A stretch of DNA of 64,000 nucleotides, from positions 226,134,185-226,198,184 of the forward strand of contig OX465295.1 of NCBI GenBank assembly GCA_949987735.1. The letters are read 5' to 3'. This DNA is from Leucophora obtusa (lineage: Eukaryota; Arthropoda; Insecta; Diptera; Anthomyiidae). The translations under genes were made by a program, and so were the position numbers. Within the stretch, counting starts at the first letter, position 1. Each line of letters starts with the position of its first letter. The notes under the pieces were generated by a model. The model saw nothing but the letters and a program-made list of their open reading frames with translations. It made no database searches and was not told the origin of the DNA. This document shows, one piece after another, positions 56,323-64,000 of the stretch.

Positions 56323-56822
56323 CAAGGTTGGTTACCGTTATCGTTATAATACCGTTATCGCTAAAATACCGTTGCAAATTGAATACCGTTACCGTTACCA
56401 ATACCTCTAACATTTTTTTCAAAATACCGTTATCGTTACCGATACCGTTATTTTTAATGGTAGTTACCGGTATTTTACCGGTATTTATTAATTTCTATAA
56501 AAATGAAAATTTTTTGACTTTTTTGCGAAACTCTTCAGTTTTTTTTCTACCAAAAAATTAATGGATAATAATTTTAACTATAAAAACTATCAGCATTGAA
56601 TTTTAAACTTATAATCTGTATTTTTAATACGTAAAATTGAATATATGTTAAGTTTTTAATTTTTTTATATGTTTTTAACATAATTTATAATACCGGTACG
56701 TAGCGGTATTGCTGTTACGATAACGGTATACCGTTACCGAAACAGTTTTAAATACCGTTACCGAAACAAATGAAATTCAATACCGTTACCCTTACCGTTA
56801 TTCGTTTCGGTAACCAACCTTG
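56323..56822. mobile_element. hAT-like MITE built of ACCGTTA repeats, copy 2
   Basis: The ends are CAAGGTTGGTTACCG and, inverted, CAAGGTTGGTTACCG. A perfect 8-bp duplication CTATAATC flanks it (56315-56322 and 56823-56830). The body is runs of ATACCGTTACC words plus an AT-rich core. It matches 718-1194 throughout. It is 500 bp and non-coding. Confidence 0.9.
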
Positions 56823-56830
56823 CTATAATC

Positions 56831-57341
56831 ATAAGATTGTAAATCTTGTTGTTTTGGAAACCAATAAAATTAAATTAAATTTTCATAAATTTTTTTAATC
56901 CCTTAAAACTTTAAGTTATACAATATTTCAATATCCTTCGAGACAGCATGACCCAAGAATATTTATTTTACAAATTGTTCCCAACCACATCAATTCTACA
57001 TGTTCCACTAGAATCAATTCCATGAAACCCGAACCCGTATACTTGAACGAAAATTTAATAAATAATTAACTAGAATTACACTCATAGAAATTAATCTTTA
57101 AAAATAGTTAAAAAAGCTATTAAGACTTAGTTATTTTTAGCTAATTTTTAGCAGCTTTCTATAATTAAAGGTTTATTTTTTGCGAAAAAAGTGCTGAAAT
57201 TTATAGATGTTTTTGCTAAATACTAGTAAGGCTAGTACACTCCAAATAATACGTCTGTTTGCTGGACAGAAAAATTCGTTATTTTAACAAAATTTATTCC
57301 TGTTTTTTGGGTTAAAATAAAATTTGTTGATTTTAACACTT
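56831..57341. repeat. AT-rich stretch with a CACTCA MITE fragment
   Basis: 57079-57232 starts TA|CACTCATAGAAATTAATC and continues to GCTAAATACTAGTAAG like the left part of 8736-9282, then ends abruptly. The rest is unassigned. Confidence 0.5.
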
Positions 57342-57591
57342 CCCAATGTAGAAAATCATTACCAGATATGTGGTAATGGTAACTAGTTACTTTTGTTATT
57401 ATCTTTGTATGGCGATGTCGCGACAAACAATGAGTTACACACCAGCATACGAAAAATCAAAAAAATATCTCGTTACCTAGTGCTTACCAGCACATGATGA
57501 TCCTTAAAATAGATTTTCGAAAAAATAAGTTTTATAAAAAAATATTTTTTTAATGTAAAAATTTTTTTAAATAAAATTTTCTCGTGTGGGA

Positions 57592-57654
57592 ATCGAACCT
57601 GGGACTCCAGACTGCCAGTATATAGCTGTACCATCTGAGCTATATCGACATGTA
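57592..57654 (-). repeat. tRNA-Ala-like module, copy 4
   Basis: On the minus strand TAGCTCAGATGGTACAGC (box A), loop CTGGCAG (GGC triplet, Ala-like) and CCCAGGTTCGATTCCCA (full box B) are present. The box B is better than in copy 2, while the D-stem has one mismatch. Confidence 0.72.
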
Positions 57655-57841
57655 ATATTTGATAGATAAAAACATAATCGACCTGCTACGACAAGTCAGC
57701 TTACTCGCTAACATACAAAAAAATCAAAAAATATGTGGTTACACATTTTATTACCAGTGTTGAAAAAATATTGATTTCAAAAAATTGATTTCAAAAAAAA
57801 TTTACAAAAAAAATCCAGAACATTACTTTATTTTTTAAATA

Positions 57842-59305
57842 CCCAGGTGAAAATGTTCATATATGGTCATATATGGCAACATATATGGGTTCATATATGG
57901 TTTCGGATCCGAAATTTGAGGGTGTATGGCCATATATGGAGATATATGAATGTTCATATAAAATTTTTTTTTTTTTTAATAAAAATATAGCTTTTTTTAT
58001 TCAAATTAAATGTAAATATTATAATTCTTACTGATGAATTTGTACATTTGAATGAAATTGAGAAATTATGAAATTTTTAATGAATATAAACATTTTACTT
58101 CACGTTTAGAAATTATTTTATGACTGTTTTTTGATTATTTAATGACTGTTTATACACTAAAAGAAAAAAGTGTGTAAAAATTTTAGTGAAAGCTACTAAA
58201 AATAAGTTCAAAATAAAAAACTGCTGAATTAGCAGAGTATTTTTGCTAAATATAAATAAGATAGGAACAGCAAAAATAAAACTGTTTAATATATTTACAA
58301 AATTTGAGTTATAATTGAGCTAAATTTCAGTGATTAGAAAATAAAATTAAATTGTAGTAGTAGACAAAAAACATCACATAAAATTTAAAATTTTCAAAGT
58401 TCCTTTTTCGTTTTTAGTTTTTAATGGAAATACAAATCAAGCCTTCTGAAATCAACAGTTTAATATTTTTAGCAAATATTTCTGTTGATTTTATAAACTG
58501 CTATTTGCATTGAACAAAATTTAACAAAAATTTTTTTTAGATACAACAGTTTGTTTTAGCCATTTTTAGTTTACTGTTTTTATCTTACTGCAACATTTTC
58601 AAAATTTACCATTTTATTTCAGAAGTTATCAATTGTTTTTCAGATTTATCAATTGTATTTCAGAAATAATCAATTGAATTTCAGTTTCATCAATTGTATT
58701 GTAGAAGTTATGAATTGTTTTTCAGATTTACCAATTGTATTTCAGAAATAATGAATTTATTTCCAGTTTTATAATTGCTTTTCAGAAATTATCAATTGAT
58801 TTTCATATTTATCAATTGTATATCAGAAACTACCAATTGTATTTCAGAAATTATGAATTGTATTTCAGAAACTGAAAATTCGCAATTGCATTTCAGAAAT
58901 TATTAAATGTATTTTACAAATAAACAATTGTATTTCAGAAATTGGCAATTGTATTTTAGAAATTGCCAATTGTATTTAAGAAATAATCAAATGTATTGCA
59001 TTTCAATATTTTTTGAATCCGCTCACGTAATTACCCCCCTGATAAAAAAAAACTTAAAACATTACCCATATATGGAATAATATATGAATTCATATATGAA
59101 GATATATGGAATATATGAACCAATATATGGACCAATAAATTCAATATATAATCATATATGGATTCATACATTTGAATGCATTTACCCATATATGCTTCCA
59201 TACATAACATATATGTTCATATATGATCATACATTAAACCATATATGCTCATACATGAAATCATATATGATAATATATGAACATATATGAACATTTTCAC
59301 CTGGG
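57842..59305. mobile_element. TA-flanked CATATATG fold-back, CCCAGGTGAAAATG ends
   Basis: The ends are TA|CCCAGGTGAAAATGTTCATA and its inverse, with TA at 57840-57841 and 59306-59307. The outer zones are CATATATGGTCATATATGG words, with GGATCCGAAATTTGAGGG near 57906 as in 48879-49299. The middle contains a CACTAAAA-type insert at about 58155-58560 and a tandem array at 58615-59000. It is 1464 bp and non-coding. The CCAGGTG start recalls mariner ends, by inference. Confidence 0.78.
58615..59000 (+). repeat. Tandem array of ~21-bp units (ATCAATTGTATTTCAGAAAT)
   Basis: About 17 units of the form (A/T)TCAATTGTATTTCAGAAAT follow one another with single-base variants and some 20-22 bp spacing changes. 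It lies inside the fold-back 57842-59305. Confidence 0.8.
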
Positions 59306-59307
59306 TA

Positions 59308-59726
59308 CCCATGTGAAAATTGAAATATATATGAACATACATGATCATACATTGACTTGTATATGATCATGCATGGACATACGTGATCATATATGACTAT
59401 GCATAGTTCAATGTATGACCATACATGATCTCATATATTTCCATATATATTTGGATCCGAAATTTGAGGGTATATGACAATACATGTTCATATATGACAT
59501 TATATGATCACATATGGGTCATATATATTCATATATGATCATATATCGCCATATACATCCATATACCCTCAAATTTCGGATCCAAAGGTGTATGGAAATA
59601 TATGAGATCATGTAAGGTCATACATTGAACTATGCATAGTCATATATGATCACGTATGTCCATGCATGATCATATAAAAGTCAATGTATGATCATGTATG
59701 TTCATATATTTCGATTTTCACATGGG
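59308..59726. mobile_element. CATATATG palindrome, CCCATGTGAAAATTG ends
   Basis: The ends are TA|CCCATGTGAAAATTGAAATA and, inverted, CCCATGTGAAAATCGAAATA, with TA at 59306-59307 (shared with the previous element) and 59727-59728. The whole 419 bp is a palindrome with the TTTGGATCCGAAATTTGAGG motif mirrored around the centre. Closely related to 48879-49299. Confidence 0.8.
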
Positions 59727-59795
59727 TAATGATAAAAATAACTCATTATTGGTAATATACTATTTCTTATTTTGAAATAATGAAAAAAGTAAGTA

Positions 59796-61259
59796 CCCGA
59801 GTAAAAAAGTGTATATAAAATTATATGTGAATGGATATATTTGCAATATGTAACTGGATATAATTTCATTCGAAAAATGGTTATATTAAATTGTATCATA
59901 TTGGATATAATTGTATTTACAAGGATACAAAGTTATATCAAATGATAAACTTATATCCGCATTTTGTCCCGATCAAATTGGATGTAAGTTAATCCAATAC
60001 GATATGATTAAATTTAAATGATAAAAAAAAACTTTGAATTGGAGGGCAGCAGGATTTCGGGCCCTACACACTCAGGGGTGTGATGAAAATCGAAAACGAA
60101 CAGTTTTTCAATCTAGAATAATTTGTTTCGCGAAAATCAAATTGGCTTCAAATTATTATTTATAGTTTTTTTTTTACGCCGGACATCTAAATTAGGAAAT
60201 AAAATATAAATTGGTATTGTACAGATCCTAAAATATATACAATTGAAAATCAGATCGTTTTCGATATTCATCACATGCCTGACTGTCAGCCGAGGGCTAC
60301 TGTTGATAATGAGCAACTATTAAAGACGTTAATGTATAAATCTGTTATTCTTTAAATACTAGATAATTTTTTATCAAATATGGGAATTTTCTTTGGACTT
60401 TGAGTGGAGAAATACCACTCAAAACTTATCGGACCAGAACAAAATATATATATCGTTGGGGAGGTACTTGAAATACCTTTCCAATGATATGCAACATGCC
60501 TAGACTTATTAACCCATTACGAGTCGGGCCATGATTTTAAATGTTAATTTTTTTGAATTGGATTTTTTAAATTAAAAAAAAAACTTTTAGAAGTAAAAAA
60601 GCTCAGAAAATATTAATTTAATGAAAAAATTGAGTAAAGCATATAAAAAATTGTTTTTGATCAAATATTACATTAATCTCGAATATATTAGTTAATCTCG
60701 AACATTGGTCTGATATTAACTAATATATCGTCGGCTTGCCTGCAATGTGCTATGTTTTTGGTTTTAACAGGTTTTCAGGAGAGCGAAAAAACCGATTTAT
60801 GTTATCCTTTTAAGATATTTTATTGACATCATTGCCCTAATGATTCACGACCTTATTTATTACAATCATTATTAAGGCATATGATGTCAATGAAATATAT
60901 TAAAAGGATAATATAAACCAGTTTTTTCGCCCTCCTGAAAACCTGTTTAAGAACACATAACACTACTTGCAGGTAAGCCGACGATATTGTTATATAAAAA
61001 ATAAAATTAAAAATATTTTTCGTATCTATTTATATATAAAATTTTCAACGGTTTTATCAATAATATATTCCTATATATACAATTTGCAATAAAGCAAATA
61101 CTGATATATGATTTAAATATGATTACATATGAGAAAATTTCTAAAAAAATTTATAATATATCACCATATAAAAACATATAAGGTCGCATACAATATTCTA
61201 TATTATCATATATTTTAATATTAAAAAATATATGTTATATATACTCTTTTTTACTCGAG
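59796..61259. mobile_element. TA-flanked fold-back, CCCGAGTAAAAAAGTG ends, with nested inverted repeat
   Basis: The ends are TA|CCCGAGTAAAAAAGTGTATA and, inverted, TA|CTCGAGTAAAAAAGAGTATA, with TA at 59794-59795 and 61260-61261. Subterminal ATATAATTATAT/GGATATAA words occur. A second inverted repeat lies inside at about 60725-60985 (ATATCGTCGGCTTGCCTGCA with its partner, and AAAACCTGTT / AACAGGTTTT). It is 1464 bp and non-coding. Confidence 0.75.
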
Positions 61260-61328
61260 TATTTATTAGTAACTCATTACTATCTTTTAAAATAATGCAG
61301 AAAGTAGGTCGGTCTCATTACACTATGG

Positions 61329-62123
61329 AACATTTTTGAGATTATTGTCTGGGGGGTGAGAAATTCCAAGTCAGGGTGATGGTACTAGGTCAGTATAGTA
61401 AAACCCTCAAAGGGTTTGGCGTTCGTATGTGTCATTTTTTTTTATGACCTTTTAAATTTTTTCCCTATCTTGATATTTTTTCGCTTAGTTGTAACATTTT
61501 TGCAAAAACGTAGTTTAACATAACTCGAGAACCACTTGTCCGATTTTGATGAAACAAATTTAGAAAAATTTAGAATTACAATTTCTCTAATCTGTTTCTA
61601 TACCGTTTTCCTATATGTGCAACACTTTCGAAGTTAAAAATGAATGTATGAAGGGAAAAAAGTATTTTTTGCCTAAAAATTTAAATATTTTTTTTTTTTA
61701 AATTCATAAAAAATCCAAAATGGAAAAAAGTGCCAAAACTAATTACTTTCGCGTAAAGTCACATAACTCATGAGCAAAAAAAGGCATAGATCATGAAAAT
61801 CGATGCACGCGTTTCTCATTTATTCACAATTAGGTAAATGTATGAATTTCAAAAATTTGCTCCAGATATGCACAACATTATTTGGAGAAAACATTGACAC
61901 TCACAAGCCGAACTCTCTCATATTTTTCTACTGTACTAAAAGAGAAATATTGATGTAGCAACACTGGTTCTGTAATGTTCACATAAAACATGCATTGTCA
62001 TTATACTTCTTCTCTTTCTCACACTGGTTCTGTGATTTTTGTCATTCAACAAGTGCCGACGAACGCGAACAGTAAAAGTGATTTTTCTCCAGTTTTTTAA
62101 AAGTGAACAAAAGAGAACAGAAT
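61329..62123. promoter_or_regulatory. Upstream region of the 62124 gene
   Basis: About 800 bp separate the element nest from the start codon. ACACTGGTTCTGT is repeated at about 61960 and 62022. The last 80 bp before the ATG are less AT-rich (GTGCCGACGAACGCGAACAG) and probably contain the 5' leader. No clear TATA or initiator motif can be assigned. Confidence 0.35.
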
Positions 62124-64000
62124 ATGGAACTGTGCAAGCCAGATATAAATAGCTTTTGCTACTGCTGTGGTCAATATGTCTCAACACATAAAAAAAGGGG
62201 AAATTTCAGTACTGATTTTGTTCAAACATACGAGATGTACTTCAACCAAAATGTTATAGTGAACGAAAATTGGGTACCAAATATAGTGTGTAAAAGCTGC
62301 TACAACCGTCTAATGGATTGGAAAAATAGAAGACGTGAAAGTATGCCATTCGGTATCCCAATGACTTGGACTAATCCTGGCGAAGGTCACAATCCATTTA
62401 ATTGCTATGCATGTGCGAATAAAGGAGCCGCAAAAAGGATAAGAAAATCGTATAATTACATTGGTGTTGCAAGTGCCGCAACACCATTGCCTCATTCGGA
62501 CCACATTCCTGTGCCAAAAGCTTCTAGCCCAGATATTTTCTCTTCTACGACTGCTCCGACATATCATGCACGTGATGATTCCCCATATGAGCCATCAGTA
62601 TCCAATGAGCCAATTTTAATAAATCAAAATAAGCTTGATTCAATTGTTGCCAAGTTGGAATTAACACAGCATAAATCGGAAGAGCTGGCTTCCATTTTGA
62701 AATCAAACAATTTGTTGGCACCCGGTGTGAAAGTCACAGCTTATCGAAGTCGTCAGGCAACACTCCAAAGTTTATTCCTTGTGAATGATGAAAAAACTTC
62801 TGCATATTGCCCGGATGTAGGAAAATTGATGGACGCAATGGAAATAAAATATGAAGCAGATGACTGGAGATTATTTATTGACAGTTCAAAACTCAGCTTG
62901 AAGGCGGTTTTACTGCATAAGACCAATAAAAAACCTTCAGTTCCAATCGCCTACAGTACAGAAACGAAAGAAACATATGATGCACTGGAAAATATTTTAA
63001 AAATGGTTAACTACGCCAAACATATGTGGCTCATATGCTGCGATTTAAAAGTTGTAGCAATGCTTTGCGGTCTTCAAAGCGGCTATATAAAATATATGTG
63101 CTTTTTGTGCGATTGGGACACACGATTTTCCGGTGACCAATATGCATGCAACGGATGGAAACTCAGAGAGCACAGCAGGTTACAAACGGCCAATATTAAT
63201 CGTGAGCCTCTAGTGCCGAAGGAGAAGATATTGCTGCCTCCACTGCATATTAAACTTGGAATTGTTAAGAATTTTATCAAAACTGTCGCCAAAAGAGATG
63301 AAGTTTTCTTGTGTTTGAAACTAATTTACCCGAGACTCAGCGAAAGTAAAATTAAAGAAGGTAAGTTATAATATCACATTCATTTCCCATGATTTTCCAT
63401 CTTAACAAATTAATTTTTTCCAATCTGGCGTACTAAATGGTCCAGATATACGAAAGCTGATTAAAAGTGACGCATTCAACAATATTTTGATTGACGCTGA
63501 ATTGAATGCATGGCAGGCAATCAAAGAAGTAATAGAAGGCTTGTTGGGAAAGCATCGTTCTAACAACTACGATGTTTCTGTCGCAAGGCTGTTAAGAGCA
63601 TTCTCGGAAATTCGTGTCCACATGTCCTTGAAAATCCATTATTTACATCATCATCTGGACTACTTCAGGAAACAATTGGCTACCGAATCTGATGAACAAG
63701 GTGAACGCTATCATCAAGTTGCTATGCCATTTGAAATGAGGTAATACTGATTTTTTATTTTTTCAAACTCATTTTAATAAAACAAAAACTTACAGATATA
63801 GAGGCAAAAAGTCGCCGAGTGCAATAATTGCGGAAATTTGCTGGTGGAGTAAGTTAGTGTGGCAAGACAAGGATGATCTTGATGATAAAGAATTTTCAGG
63901 AGATGCAGAAGGGCCAACAGTGGAGTCACACATTGACATTATGTGTGGTTCAGAAACTGATGATAGCGATGAATACGATGCCACTAGTCCCGAACAACCA
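62124..64000 (+). CDS. Insect multi-copy gene family, possible D-D-E transposase or domesticated relative (3' end beyond window)
   Basis: Exons 62124-63360, about 63446-63740 and 63796 to beyond 64000, with GTAAGT and GTAATA donors and the second acceptor CTTACAG. The start ATG at 62124 gives MELCKPDINSF. Residues 12-15 and 56-59 are CxxC pairs in a ZAD-like layout, followed by PFGIPMTW and a CYAC knuckle near 94-97. A linker contains PLPHSDHIPVP. The core has LFIDSSK (D253), ICCDLK (D307), CFLCDWD, LPPLHIKLG and, in exon 2, MSLKIHYLHHHLDYF and SDEQGERYHQ (E499). This order is that of an unnamed protein family I recall as expanded in insects. The acidic residues suggest an RNase H-like D-D-E core, which is inference. 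An acidic tail (DDSDEYD) runs off the window. The first acceptor looks mutated, so the locus may be decaying. Confidence 0.75.
63361..63445 (+). other. Intron 1 of the 62124 gene, altered acceptor
   Basis: GTAAGT follows the first base of a glycine codon (phase 1). Protein continuity (GVLNGPDIRK, the family pattern) requires the exon to resume at 63428, but the intron there ends CAATCTG, without AG. The next AG ends at 63445 and keeps the frame, dropping six codons (GVLNGP). Confidence 0.6.
63741..63795 (+). other. Intron 2 of the 62124 gene
   Basis: GTAATA donor after EMR (phase 2) and CTTACAG acceptor restore the arginine codon and continue YRGKKSPSAIIAEICWW in frame. It is 55 nt, typical of short fly introns. 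Confidence 0.75.

Larger units (their letters stand above)
57342..61328 (-). mobile_element. CCCAGTGTAGAAA TIR element, copy 4, split by three insertions
   Basis: Plus-strand left end CCCAATGTAGAAAATCATTACC at 57342; it carries the tRNA-like module at 57592-57654 and runs to ATTTTTTAAA at 57839. It resumes at 59727 with TAATGATAAAAATAACTC, is interrupted again at 59796-61259, and resumes with TTATTAGTAACTCATTAC and AATAATGCAGAAAGTAGGTC to a decayed end near 61328. Removing the insertions restores the order seen in copy 1. This is the oldest layer of the nest. Confidence 0.75.

Noticed and set aside
58615..59000. CRISPR-like short regular repeats
   Set aside because: The ~21-bp units are head-to-tail without unique spacers, which is a minisatellite.
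62310..62567. Antisense open frame within the 62124 gene
   Set aside because: It mirrors a well supported coding exon and has no features of its own.

Overview
The window is AT-rich eukaryotic DNA, almost certainly from a higher (muscoid-type) fly. The signs are a decayed copy of the WDR5 orthologue will die slowly with a Drosophila-like N-terminus, spliceosomal introns with GTAAGT donors, a Jockey-clade non-LTR retrotransposon, and a mini-me-like dipteran repeat with a GACGGAC microsatellite. No bacterial or viral gene organisation is present. Assignment to a fly is inference from these features; the species cannot be named.

Only a few real coding units are visible. At 13717-14877 (+) lie two broken gene copies side by side: a will die slowly (WDR5) pseudogene and a ribosomal protein L7-like pseudogene that keeps a canonical intron. 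At 49749-54492 (-) is a near full-length Jockey-type retrotransposon with a perfect 12-bp target duplication, two overlapping ORFs, one nonsense codon and two frameshifts. At 62124 to beyond 64000 (+) is an intron-containing gene of an unnamed insect family, with an N-terminal CxxC/CxxC module, a possible D-D-E transposase-like core and the signature SDEQGERYHQ. Its first 3' splice site seems to have lost its AG. Nearly all other open reading frames are low-complexity or lie inside repeats.

The rest is a dense, nested graveyard of small non-autonomous DNA elements. Many have readable termini and target duplications: hAT-like 8-bp duplications (718-1194, 11917-12453, 17993-19596, 25516-27833, 56323-56822), a piggyBac-like TTAA element (3519-4173) and several TA-flanked fold-back families (1430-1818, 8736-9282, 23464-24443, 29210-30285, 32826-34909, 47567-48341, 55060-55296, 57842-59305, 59308-59726, 59796-61259). 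Insertions lie inside insertions. The best case is 57342-61328, where one element is split by three others.

The most unusual signal is a crowd of about fifteen tRNA-like modules (box A, often box B). Many sit inside terminal-inverted-repeat elements rather than SINEs. The CCCAGTGTAGAAA family (four copies) carries an Ala-like module. Elements with CCCAGCAAAA ends carry a tandem pair of Val-like modules or another tRNA-like segment. The CCCGGGAT/GGGATGCC family carries another. A separate conventional tRNA-Asn-like SINE is present twice (18187-18571 and 39241-39657). DNA-transposon-mobilised tRNA-like cargo across unrelated TIR families is the best candidate here for something undescribed.
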